From an uncultured Clostridia bacterium (lineage in GTDB: Bacteria > Bacillota > Clostridia > Oscillospirales > CAG-272): DNA of 13,728 bases. This document shows positions 6,103 to 13,728 of the stretch, in pieces. The notes below the pieces were generated by a model that saw only the letters and a list, made by a program, of their open reading frames with translations, was not told the origin of the DNA and searched no databases. The translations under genes and the position numbers were made by a program. The stretch lies in NCBI GenBank assembly GCA_945485605.1, contig CALYSG010000034.1, positions 1-13,728 on the forward strand, in the 5' to 3' direction. Every line of letters starts with the position of its first letter. Positions within the stretch are counted from its first letter, which is position 1.

Positions 6103-8697
6103 ATGACTCCGATGATGGAGCAGTATTTTGAGATAAAAAACCAGTATAAGGATTATATACTTTTTTACCGTCTCGGTGACTTCTACGAGATGTTCTTTGA
6201 CGATGCGATAACGGCTTCGCGCGTACTTGATCTGACCCTTACGGGCAGAGATTGCGGCGAAGAAGAGCGTGCTCCAATGTGCGGGGTGCCGTATCACGCG
6301 GCGGAGATCTATATAGGGAAGCTCATCGACAAGGGCTTCAAGGTCGCCATCTGCGAGCAGATGGAGGATCCTTCGCTTGCCAAGGGACTTGTAAAGCGTG
6401 ATATAATCCGTGTCATAACTCCCGGAACGCTGCTTGAGAGCGATCTCCTTAAAGAAAACGTAAACAACTATATCTGCGCGGTATTCTTCGGCATCGACCG
6501 CACCGGTGTATGCTTCTGCGATATTTCGACGGCGAAGATATGCGCGACCTCTTTCCCGGACGAGAAGGGCGACAGGATCAGGAACGAGCTTGCGACCTTC
6601 TCTCCGAGAGAGGTGCTTACCAATCTGTCGGATGATAAACTCGGCGACCTTGCCGACTTCATACGCGACCGCATCGGCGCTATGATATCGGGTAATCAGC
6701 CGGGAAGGTTCGAGTACGATCCGGCACGTGAAATGGTTACCGAGCGCTTTGGCAATACACTTCGTGACGGTGTGACCGACGACCGGGAGCTTACCATGGC
6801 AGTAGGAGCGCTTCTCGGCTACATTTCCGATATGCAACGCTCGGATGTTCCTTATATAAAGGAGCTTGAGATCTACACGGGCGGGCAGTTTGTCGAGCTT
6901 GACGTAAACACCCGCCGCAATCTTGAGCTGACCGAGACGATGCGGAGTAAGGAGAAAAAAGGCTCTCTTCTCTGGGTTATCGATAAGACCGAGACAGCCC
7001 CGGGTGCGAGACTTTTGCGCTCTTGGCTCGAGCATCCTCTGCGCACACAGTCGCTGATACTCAGAAGGCAGGGAGCTGTCGGAGAGCTGTTTGACGAATA
7101 TATGCTTCGGGAGGAAATGGGCGAGGCGCTTTCGCGTGTGCTCGATCTTGAGAGGCTTATGACGCGTATAGTTTACGGCACTGCGGGGGGAAAGGACCTT
7201 CGCGCTGTGTGCAATACCCTGAAGGCGCTTCCCGAGCTTCGAATGATGCTTGAGGGTTGCAAGGATCCGGAACTCAGAAGGATATACGAGGGGCTTGACA
7301 CACTTGACGATGTCCGCGACAGAATAGACGCGGCGATCGTCGACGATCCGCCGTTTCTTGTCAGAGAGGGCGGCGTTATACGAGATGGATACAGTGAGGA
7401 TATCGACCGTCTGCGCTCGGTAATGCACAACGGTAAGGACTGGGTGGACAAGATCGGTGAGGAAGAGAAGGAAAAGACCGGGATCAAGACCCTCAAGATA
7501 GGCTTCAACCGCGTGTTCGGATACTATATTGAGGTCTCAAAGTCTTTTATGAACCAGGTGCCCGACCGCTTTATAAGAAAGCAGACGCTTGCAAACAGCG
7601 AACGCTATATAACGCAGGAATTAAAAGACCTTGAGGCTACGATCCTCGGTGCCGAGGACAAGATCAACAGCCTTGAGTACGAGCTGTTTCAGGAGGTCAG
7701 AGCGTTTGTCTCCGACAATTCGCAGAGAGTTCTGCGCGTTGCGGGGCTTCTTGCCGAGCTTGACTGTTACCGCTCTCTTGCGACCGTCGCTTCGCGGAAC
7801 CGCTACGTGCGTCCCGAAGTCGATACGTCAGACGTTATTGAAATAAAAGACGGAAGGCACCCCGTCGTCGAGCAGTTCGTGAAGGACTCATATTTTGTTC
7901 CGAACGACGCGCTCCTTGATTCGGCAAACAACAGGTTGATGCTGATAACCGGCCCAAATATGGCGGGTAAATCTACATATATGCGACAGGTGGCACTTAT
8001 CGTGCTTATGGCGCAGATAGGTTCGTATGTTCCGGCGAACGAGGCACGGATCGGCATCGTCGATAAGATATTTACAAGGGTCGGGGCATCCGACGATCTC
8101 GCATCGGGGCAGTCGACCTTCATGCTTGAGATGACAGAGGTAGCATACATACTGAAGAACGCGACCTCGCGAAGCCTTATAATCTACGACGAAGTCGGAC
8201 GCGGGACGAGCACCTTCGACGGTATGAGCATAGCCCGTGCGATAATCGAATATACCTATGGTAAAAAGATAGGCGCAAGGACGCTTTTTGCCACGCATTA
8301 TCACGAGCTGACGGGACTTGAAGACGAGTTCCCCGGCATCGTGAATTACAACATTGCCGCGAAGAAACGCGGTGACAGCATAATCTTCCTTCGTAAGATC
8401 GTGCGCGGCTCTACCGACGACAGCTACGGGATAGAGGTAGCAAAGCTCGCCGGTCTGCCGAGCGAGGTCATCAAGCGTGCAAGAGATATACTTGTCGCAG
8501 TCGAGAAAAGCTCCGGGGAGCTTACAACGAGTACGGCAAAAAAAGATAACATGCAGGATAAGGACGACAGCCTCATCAGCTTTGACGACTGTATTCAGGA
8601 TCAGGTGATAGAGGAGCTCAAGGCGGTGGATATTAATACGCTTTCGCCTTACGAGGCAATGACGTTCCTTTATACGCTTCAGAAGAGACTTAAGTGA
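6103..8697 (+). CDS. mutS: DNA mismatch repair protein MutS
   Basis: The sensor of mismatch repair: a dimeric ATPase that binds mispairs and small loops and then recruits MutL. In 864 residues, the usual length: mismatch-binding F27-Y28-E29 (GDFYEMF), connector and lever domains, the clamp region about 410-540, Walker A GPNMAGKST at 617-625, Walker B IIYDEVGRGTSTFDG from 693 with D696-E697, and ATHYHEL. The short C-terminal dimerisation segment ends NTLSPYEAMTFLYTLQKRLK. In its tail the sliding-clamp motif normally written Q-L-S-L-F reads S-L-I-S-F (823-827), lacking the Gln. GGAGGT (6090-6095) stands seven bases before the ATG. It follows the YlbF-family gene by 48 bases; B. subtilis has cotE in that gap, and here it is absent. 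Confidence 0.98.
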   Translation: MTPMMEQYFEIKNQYKDYILFYRLGDFYEMFFDDAITASRVLDLTLTGRDCGEEERAPMCGVPYHAAEIYIGKLIDKGFKVAICEQMEDPSLAKGLVKRDIIRVITPGTLLESDLLKENVNNYICAVFFGIDRTGVCFCDISTAKICATSFPDEKGDRIRNELATFSPREVLTNLSDDKLGDLADFIRDRIGAMISGNQPGRFEYDPAREMVTERFGNTLRDGVTDDRELTMAVGALLGYISDMQRSDVPYIKELEIYTGGQFVELDVNTRRNLELTETMRSKEKKGSLLWVIDKTETAPGARLLRSWLEHPLRTQSLILRRQGAVGELFDEYMLREEMGEALSRVLDLERLMTRIVYGTAGGKDLRAVCNTLKALPELRMMLEGCKDPELRRIYEGLDTLDDVRDRIDAAIVDDPPFLVREGGVIRDGYSEDIDRLRSVMHNGKDWVDKIGEEEKEKTGIKTLKIGFNRVFGYYIEVSKSFMNQVPDRFIRKQTLANSERYITQELKDLEATILGAEDKINSLEYELFQEVRAFVSDNSQRVLRVAGLLAELDCYRSLATVASRNRYVRPEVDTSDVIEIKDGRHPVVEQFVKDSYFVPNDALLDSANNRLMLITGPNMAGKSTYMRQVALIVLMAQIGSYVPANEARIGIVDKIFTRVGASDDLASGQSTFMLEMTEVAYILKNATSRSLIIYDEVGRGTSTFDGMSIARAIIEYTYGKKIGARTLFATHYHELTGLEDEFPGIVNYNIAAKKRGDSIIFLRKIVRGSTDDSYGIEVAKLAGLPSEVIKRARDILVAVEKSSGELTTSTAKKDNMQDKDDSLISFDDCIQDQVIEELKAVDINTLSPYEAMTFLYTLQKRLK

Positions 8698-8716
8698 TTT
8701 TATAGAGAGGTGCCCC

Positions 8717-10690
8717 ATGGGAAAGATAAACGTACTGTCGTTTGCTGTGGCGAACCTTATCGCAGCCGGAGAGGTAGTTGATCGCCCTGCCTCGGTGATA
8801 AAGGAGCTGGTCGAGAACTCTATCGACGCGGGCGCGACACGTGTTACTGTCGAGATACAGAACGGCGGGGTGACGCTTATGCGCGTCACCGACAACGGCT
8901 CGGGGATCAGCCGGGAGGACCTTCCGGTTGCTGTCAGACGGCACGCCACGAGTAAGATCAAGGATGAGACAGACCTCAATGCGATCATAACGCTCGGCTT
9001 CCGCGGAGAGGCTCTCGCGGCGATAGCGGCAGTGTCGGACGTCAGGATAATCTCAAAGACCTCCGATCAGTCGGTCGGAGCAATGCTTGAGGTATCGGGC
9101 GGCGTCACCATAGGCATCGGGGACCGCGCGGCACAGAACGGTACAACGGTCTTTGTTGAGAACCTGTTTGCGAACGTTCCCGCGCGCCGTAAATTTTTAA
9201 AGAAGGATATGACAGAGGCGATGGCTGTGACCGCCGTCGTGGAGAAGATTGCCCTTTCTCACCCCGAGATAGCCTTTCGCCTTATATGTGATGGTAACAC
9301 GAGGCTGGAAACGGCGGGCGACGGGCAGCTCAAAAGCGCAGTCTATGCGATATTCGGCAGGGAATTCACAAAATCGCTTATAGAAGTAGACAGCAGCACC
9401 GAGGGGATCAGACTTTCCGGCTTTATAGGCAGGACCGATAACTGCAAGGTCAACCGCAATTTCCAGAACTTCTTTATCAACGGAAGGTATGTGAAGAGCC
9501 GCACGGCACAGGCGGCGATAGAGCAGGCGTATGTTTCCTACATCCCGCAGGAAAGGTTTCCCGTCTGTGTACTTAACATCACGATAAATCCGGCACTCGT
9601 CGACGTAAATGTTCACCCATCAAAATTAGAGGTGAAATTTTCAAACGAAAAGCCGGTATTTGAGGCTGTGTACTACGGTGTGAGATCGGCGCTGGAGCAG
9701 AACGTAACACGCCCCGAACTGAAGCTCCCGGGACAGCCGGCTCAGGGCTCTGTACGCGCCGAGGTCGGCGGGAGAAGGCTTTCGGACGTGACCGAGCCTC
9801 TGCCCGACCGCCGCGACGGATCGGTAAAGAGCCGCCAGCTCAGCTATGATATTTATACTCCGAAGAAGACCGACGAAGTGAAGCCGCCCGAACCCGCGCA
9901 AGCTCGGGCAAGCACTCCCGTGCGTGAGACGGCGGTGCCTTTTGCGGCACCCCCGTCAAGTCCCGTACAGCCGACGGTCAAAGAACATTCCGAAGGATTG
10001 GGGCAACCGAAACCTCAGGTGCCTGCGCCGATTCCCGAGCAACCGCCGATGCCTTCGACGGTGCTTCATACAGTCCCCGAACCAGCGGTGATCGGAGCTA
10101 AGGAGCAAAGCTCGGACTGGCGCTTTGTCGGCGAGGTATTCAATTCCTATCTGATAGTAGAGAAGGGAGAGAAGCTCATACTGATCGACAAGCACGCCGC
10201 GCACGAGCGGATAATATTTGAGAGACTTAAGGCGAATATGAAGAGCACAGGGCTCTGTTCGCAGATCCTTATGTTACCCGTTGAAAGAATGATACTGAGC
10301 AGCGAGGCGCAGATACTTGAACAGTACAGAGCCGAGATAGAATCGACCGGTTTTTCATTTACGACCGGGAGGTGTAATGTAAGCATTACCGCGATCCCGG
10401 ACGGGATAAGCACCGATGCGGCGGCGGATATGATCGCCGAAATGGCGGGAAGGCTCCTCGGTGACACCGGAACGCCCGGAATCACAAAGGACACCGTTTT
10501 TGAGAAGGCTCTGTATCAGGCGTCTTGCAAAGCGGCTATAAAGGCGGGAAGGGAATATCCGGAGGGCAATTCGGCGGCGATCGTCGCCGAGCTTATGCGG
10601 CTTCCCGACATAACCTTCTGCCCGCACGGCAGACCCGTGGCTTTGGAGATGACTAAGCATACGCTCGATCATCAGTTTGAAAGATCATAA
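8717..10690 (+). CDS. mutL: DNA mismatch repair endonuclease MutL
   Basis: Links MutS to strand removal and, in bacteria without MutH, nicks the new strand itself. In 657 residues: the GHKL ATPase (E33, N34, D38; DNGSG 59-63; GFRGEAL 94-100), the transducer domain to about 330, a Pro-rich unstructured linker (about 335-460), and the C-terminal endonuclease with DKHAAHERIIFE at 491-502 (the D-x-H-A-x2-E-x4-E metal motif), C604 in SCKAAIKAG and C635-P-H-G-R-P640. A sliding-clamp motif QILMLP is present at 516-521. The motif set predicts an active nuclease. GAGAGGTG precedes the ATG at 8717, 19 bases after mutS. The Lys at the second place of DKHA is unusual but that position varies in the family. 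Confidence 0.97.
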   Translation: MGKINVLSFAVANLIAAGEVVDRPASVIKELVENSIDAGATRVTVEIQNGGVTLMRVTDNGSGISREDLPVAVRRHATSKIKDETDLNAIITLGFRGEALAAIAAVSDVRIISKTSDQSVGAMLEVSGGVTIGIGDRAAQNGTTVFVENLFANVPARRKFLKKDMTEAMAVTAVVEKIALSHPEIAFRLICDGNTRLETAGDGQLKSAVYAIFGREFTKSLIEVDSSTEGIRLSGFIGRTDNCKVNRNFQNFFINGRYVKSRTAQAAIEQAYVSYIPQERFPVCVLNITINPALVDVNVHPSKLEVKFSNEKPVFEAVYYGVRSALEQNVTRPELKLPGQPAQGSVRAEVGGRRLSDVTEPLPDRRDGSVKSRQLSYDIYTPKKTDEVKPPEPAQARASTPVRETAVPFAAPPSSPVQPTVKEHSEGLGQPKPQVPAPIPEQPPMPSTVLHTVPEPAVIGAKEQSSDWRFVGEVFNSYLIVEKGEKLILIDKHAAHERIIFERLKANMKSTGLCSQILMLPVERMILSSEAQILEQYRAEIESTGFSFTTGRCNVSITAIPDGISTDAAADMIAEMAGRLLGDTGTPGITKDTVFEKALYQASCKAAIKAGREYPEGNSAAIVAELMRLPDITFCPHGRPVALEMTKHTLDHQFERS

Positions 10691-10695
10691 TATTT

Positions 10696-10899
10696 ATGGA
10701 TGAAAAAAACCTAAAGAAAAAGAAGAAGACCAACTGCGAATGCTGTCTGCACTACGAGTACGACGACGAATGTGACGCATATATATGCACTCTCGACCTT
10801 GACGAGGACGAGATGGAGAGCTTCGTGAACTGTACTAACCGAGAGTGTCCCTATTTTGATTTTTTCGACGAGTACAAGCTCGTGCAGAAGCAGAACTGA
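10696..10899 (+). CDS. Small Cys-rich acidic protein, DUF6472-like
   Basis: A 67-residue protein that I match, from memory, to the small Clostridia family DUF6472; no function is known. It begins with a Lys stretch (KKKKK at 7-11), then NCECCLHYEYDDE (13-25), CTLDLDEDEMESF (31-43), and C46, ending CPYFDFFDEYKLVQKQN (51-67). Seven Cys (14, 16, 17, 26, 31, 46, 51) and many Asp/Glu suggest a compact metal-binding domain, perhaps zinc, or a disulfide-stabilised one. The ATG lies five bases after the mutL stop and lacks a good ribosome site, so it is probably translated by coupling to mutL. The conserved Cys spacing and the strictly ordered motifs argue that this is a real gene rather than a chance frame. 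Confidence 0.82.
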   Translation: MDEKNLKKKKKTNCECCLHYEYDDECDAYICTLDLDEDEMESFVNCTNRECPYFDFFDEYKLVQKQN

Positions 10900-10915
10900 A
10901 AGATTGAAAAAGGAA

Positions 10916-10939
10916 GCTTTTCGCCTGATAAGCGAAAGC
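10916..10939 (+). other. Hairpin before the reductase gene, no terminator tail
   Basis: GCTTTTCGC (10916-10924) pairs with GCGAAAGC (10932-10939) around a seven-base loop, eight pairs with one bulged T. No run of T follows, so it is not a normal intrinsic terminator. It separates a purine-rich AAAAAGGAAG from an ATG at 10941 that opens a four-codon frame ending just before the reductase start. Confidence 0.45.
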
Positions 10940-10957
10940 CATGGTCAAAAAATAAAA

Positions 10958-11674
10958 ATGAGAAAGATAATCGTTACCGGAGGATCACGTGGAATCGGTG
11001 CGGAGGTCGTGCGCCGTTTCTCGAAGAACGGTGACCGCGTTGTATTCTTTTACAACAATTCATATGAAAAGGCGCAAGTGCTCTCCGAAGAGACGGGCGC
11101 CGTTGCGATAAAGGCAGACCTTGCGTCTTCCGCTTCGGCTGAAAAGGCAATGAAGGATGCGATCTCGATCCTCGGCGGAGCAGATGTTCTTGTTAATTCA
11201 GCGGGTATCGCGCAGATAAAGCTGTTCACCGATCTCACCGATTCCGACTGGGAGAGAATGATATCGACCGACCTTTCGGGAAGCTTTTATACCTGCCGCG
11301 CCGCCGCGCGTGAGATGGTGAAGGCTCACTTCGGGCGGATAATCAATATCGGCTCGGTATGGGGACGCGTCGGTGCTTCATGCGAGGTGCACTATTCGGC
11401 GGCAAAGGCGGGTATCCGCGGGCTTACGACGGCACTTGCGAAGGAGCTCGGTCCATCCGGGATAACCGTGAACTGCGTTGAGCCGGGGGTAATTGATACC
11501 GAGATGAATTCTGTTCTTGATGTTAATACCCGCCGCGCTCTTGAGGAGGAAACTCCGCTCTGCCGCATGGGAAGCGTTAAAGACATTGCCGATGCGGTGC
11601 TTTTCCTCGCCTCGGACGGGGCATCATTTATCACGGGGCAATGCCTCGGTGTTGACGGAGGCTTCGGACTTTAA
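10958..11674 (+). CDS. Short-chain dehydrogenase/reductase, FabG-like; candidate EF-P 5-aminopentanone reductase
   Basis: An NAD(P)-dependent reductase of the classical SDR family, 238 residues, cytosolic. Seen: the nucleotide-binding TGGSRGIG at 7-14, the NSAG version of NNAG at 80-83, catalytic S133 (GSVWG), Y146 and K150 (YSAAK), and the C-terminal GVDGGF. The fourth member of the usual Asn-Ser-Tyr-Lys set appears as Asp105 (STDLSGSF). The stretches SVWG, ASCEVHYSAAKAG and PGVIDTEMN resemble, from memory, the Firmicute YmfI group that reduces 5-aminopentanone on elongation factor P; a plain 3-oxoacyl-ACP reductase is the other choice, and the thioesterase next door would suit that. ATG 10958 is chosen because it places TGGSRGIG at residue 7; upstream TTG codons add unlike sequence. 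It lacks a clear ribosome site. Confidence 0.88.
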   Translation: MRKIIVTGGSRGIGAEVVRRFSKNGDRVVFFYNNSYEKAQVLSEETGAVAIKADLASSASAEKAMKDAISILGGADVLVNSAGIAQIKLFTDLTDSDWERMISTDLSGSFYTCRAAAREMVKAHFGRIINIGSVWGRVGASCEVHYSAAKAGIRGLTTALAKELGPSGITVNCVEPGVIDTEMNSVLDVNTRRALEEETPLCRMGSVKDIADAVLFLASDGASFITGQCLGVDGGFGL

Positions 11675-12405
11675 TGATAGTGGAGAGAAAATATTATGTC
11701 GGGTATCAGTACATCGATCCCGGGTACAGAATAAGAAACAGTGCAATTCTCGGAATGTTTGAGGATCTTGCGGTCCTTCACGGAGCTATGGTTGGTGAGG
11801 ATATAAGGACTTCCGACTCTGCCTGGCTGCTCACGGGGTACCTTGTGAAGATCATAAAGCGTCCGATATTCAATGAGACGGTAACGGTTAGAACATGGAG
11901 CCGCCGTACGCTCGGATTTTCGGCATGCCGTGAATTCGAGATCATCGGAGAGGACGGGCAGATCATGGTAACAGCCATGTCGGAATGGGCGCATGTCAGC
12001 CGAGACGGCAGCGGATTCTCAAAGCTGACACCCGAGCTTGCGGCGGCTTACGACTCAGAGCCCGACAGAACTAATTTTCCCGATGTAAGGCGTCTTCCGC
12101 GCACACGTGCGACGCTTGATAAAGGTGAAAATGCGATCGCGTCCGCCGATTTCACTGTCGGAAGGTCGCTGATAGATATGAACAGGCATCTCAACAACGT
12201 GAGGTACATCGAACTCGCCGAGGAGGTCCTGTCGGGGAATGTGCCCGAAGAGTATTCCGCAGACAGCTTCTTCATATCCTATAAAAAAGAGGTCGTGTAC
12301 GGCGGAACTGTGAGATGCGAGCTTTACGAGACCGACGGAGAGTATGAGATTGCCTTTGTAGGCGAGGACGGAACGCTTCACGCGACTGTTATCCTTCATA
12401 AATAA
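11674..12405 (+). CDS. Acyl-ACP thioesterase (FatA/FatB-like double hotdog)
   Basis: Releases free fatty acids from acyl-carrier protein by hydrolysis. The 243-residue product has two hotdog halves: the first with [14 protein letters not shown] (51-64) and [19 protein letters not shown], the second with the catalytic stretch [14 protein letters not shown] at 168-181, in which D168, N170 and H172 match the D-x-N-x-H active-site pattern. The length matches bacterial members, which lack the plant transit peptide. Its ATG shares one base with the reductase stop (TAATG), so the two are translationally coupled. Together with the acyl-CoA synthetase on the left arm it could recycle acyl chains, but the two belong to opposite transcripts, so that link is only inference. 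Confidence 0.9.
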   Translation: MIVERKYYVGYQYIDPGYRIRNSAILGMFEDLAVLHGAMVGEDIRTSDSAWLLTGYLVKIIKRPIFNETVTVRTWSRRTLGFSACREFEIIGEDGQIMVTAMSEWAHVSRDGSGFSKLTPELAAAYDSEPDRTNFPDVRRLPRTRATLDKGENAIASADFTVGRSLIDMNRHLNNVRYIELAEEVLSGNVPEEYSADSFFISYKKEVVYGGTVRCELYETDGEYEIAFVGEDGTLHATVILHK

Positions 12406-12424
12406 TATCATTAAAGAGGATCAG

Positions 12425-13672
12425 ATGGCAGAATTCAGATTACAAAGCGAATATACGCCTACGGGAGATCAGCCGGAAGCTATCGCCGCTCTTTCCGAGG
12501 GCGTCGAGCGCGGAGATAGGTTTCAGACCCTTCTCGGGGTGACAGGCTCCGGAAAGACCTTTACTGTGGCAAATGTAATAGCAAGGACGAAGCGTCCGAC
12601 ACTGATACTTGAGCCTAACAAGACTCTCGCGGCACAGGTCTGCTCCGAGATGCGGGAGTTTTTCCCCGACGATGCCGTGGGGTACTTCGTTTCTTATTAC
12701 GATTATTACCAACCGGAGGCTTATGTCCCCGGAAAGGATATGTATATTGAGAAGGACGCGCTGATAAATGACGAGATCGATATGCTCCGTCACAGCGCGA
12801 CCTCGTCGCTTTTTGAGCAGAGGAACGTGATAATCGTTGCATCGGTGTCATGTATATTCTCACTCGGCGACCCAAAGGACTACAACTCGCTCCATATCGC
12901 ACTTCGCCCCGGAATGCTTATGTCGCGCGACGATCTTATACACCGCCTTGTGGCTATAAGCTATGACCGGAACGACCTGAATTTTACACGTGATAAATTC
13001 CGTGTCCGGGGAGACACGGTCGAGATACTTCCCGCGACGACGGGAGAGAAGGCGATCCGCGTCGAATTTTTCGGTGATGAGATAGACAGACTTTCGGAGA
13101 TAAACATAGTTACCGGCGAGGTAATAAGATGGCTTTCCTATACGGCGATATATCCCGCTACGCACTACGCCGTTTCTCCCGAAAAGCGCGATGCGGCACT
13201 TTCCGAAATAAAGAATGAAATGATAGAGCGCGTCGCGTGGTTTGAGTCGCAGGGCAAGCTGATAGAGGCTCAGAGGATACGCGAGCGCACGCTTTACGAT
13301 ATAGAGATGCTACGGGAGGTCGGCTTCTGTTCGGGGGTCGAGAACTACTCTCGCGTGCTGGCAGGAAGAGAGCCGGGCTCGACACCTTACACTCTGCTTG
13401 ATTATTTCCCGAAGGACTGGTTGCTCGTTGTCGACGAATCTCATGTCACACTTCCGCAGGTAAGAGGAATGTCGGGCGGAGATCACGCGAGAAAGAAGAA
13501 TCTCGTTGACTACGGATTCCGTCTGCCTTCGGCTTTTGATAACCGTCCGCTCTTTTTCGATGAATTTGAGGATAAGATAAATCAGGCGATCTTCGTCAGC
13601 GCGACACCGGGCGACTATGAAAGAGAACATTCCGATAAAGTAGTGGAGCAGATAATCCGCCCGACGGGGCTG
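12425..13672 (+). CDS. uvrB: Excinuclease ABC subunit B, N-terminal part only
   Basis: The damage-verifying helicase-like subunit of nucleotide excision repair, working with UvrA and UvrC. The first 416 codons are clear Uvr[11 protein letters not shown] at 11-20, Walker A GVTGSGKT, the NKTLAAQ motif, the beta-hairpin region [43 protein letters not shown] with its DESH box, [13 protein letters not shown] and VSATPGDYE. UvrB is normally about 660 residues. After the conserved IIRPTGL (to 13672) the expected L-D-P is missing and the frame runs on, open but unrelated, to the edge. AGAGG stands before the ATG, 19 bases after the thioesterase. The gene is either truncated by the end of the assembly or interrupted; the visible helicase half looks intact. 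Confidence 0.95.
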
Positions 13673-13728
13673 TGGTGTACTGCTTCATACGGCATAATCC
13701 CATTTCCATTCAGCTTTTCATCGCCCAT
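13673..13728. other. Non-uvrB tail at the right edge (chimeric or inserted)
   Basis: These 56 bases replace the part of uvrB that should encode L-D-P and the following motif. In the uvrB frame they give [18 protein letters not shown], unlike UvrB. On the minus strand they open with ATG at 13728 and read [18 protein letters not shown], which looks like a protein start, possibly (from memory, weak) a helix-turn-helix protein of Gram-positive conjugative elements. The reading runs exactly to the junction, consistent with foreign coding DNA joined here. Confidence 0.6.

Noticed and set aside
6010..7428. 472-codon open frame on the minus strand across the YlbF gene end and mutS
   Set aside because: No recognisable motif; it mirrors strongly conserved mutS coding sequence and arises from codon bias that avoids stops in the opposite frame.
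7888..8988. 366-codon minus-strand open frame across the mutS/mutL junction
   Set aside because: Shadow of two well supported plus-strand genes, with no ribosome site or family resemblance.
10916..10940. Intrinsic terminator between the small Cys-rich gene and the reductase
   Set aside because: A stem is present but no T-run follows on the plus strand.
10856..10957. TTG start at 10856 for the reductase, overlapping the small Cys-rich gene
   Set aside because: Would put 34 unrelated residues before the nucleotide-binding motif; classical SDRs begin a few residues before it.

Overview
The window looks like a chromosomal piece from an anaerobic Firmicute of the class Clostridia. This is inferred from the Bacillota-type gene order miaB - YlbF-family gene - mutS - mutL, a MutL with the endonuclease motif (no MutH system), the Clostridia-type pyridoxamine kinase and CDF transporter, AGGAGG-like ribosome binding sites, consensus sigma-A promoters, and heavy use of ATA and AGA codons in a moderately GC-rich genome. 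No RNA gene, CRISPR array, insertion sequence or replication origin was seen.

Left arm (1-4044, all minus strand): four tightly packed genes that read as one operon away from 4044. They are a ten-TM type metal exporter of the ArsP_2/'putative manganese transporter' kind with a Cys/His-rich loop (TTG start), a pyridoxal/pyridoxamine kinase, a CDF cation exporter whose transport-site residues (N62, D66, D171, D175) fit the manganese-type subgroup, and a long-chain acyl-CoA synthetase cut by the left edge. A perfect TTGACA-17-TATAAT promoter drives it, and the leader is too short for a riboswitch.

Divergent control region (4045-4226): a second perfect TTGACA-17-TATAAT promoter faces right. Between the two -35 boxes lie an imperfect direct repeat and a CCGG-NNN-CCGG palindrome, which are candidate operators.

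Right arm (4227-13728, all plus strand): miaB (tRNA methylthiolation), a YlbF-family protein with a Cys-rich tail (possible Ric-complex subunit), mutS, mutL, a small Cys-rich DUF6472-like protein, a FabG-like short-chain reductase (possible EF-P 5-aminopentanone reductase), an acyl-ACP thioesterase whose start overlaps the reductase stop, and uvrB. Gaps are 0-60 bases with no visible terminator, so this may be one long transcript joining tRNA modification, mismatch repair, a lipid or EF-P side step, and nucleotide excision repair.

The last 56 bases do not continue uvrB. After the conserved I-I-R-P-T-G-L the frame leaves the family consensus, and the tail reads as a plausible protein start on the other strand. 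This is either a chimeric contig end or an insertion in uvrB. I see no clearly new multi-gene system; the points worth checking are this junction, the paired metal exporters, the altered residues in the kinase, the reductase and the MutS tail, and the small Cys-rich proteins.
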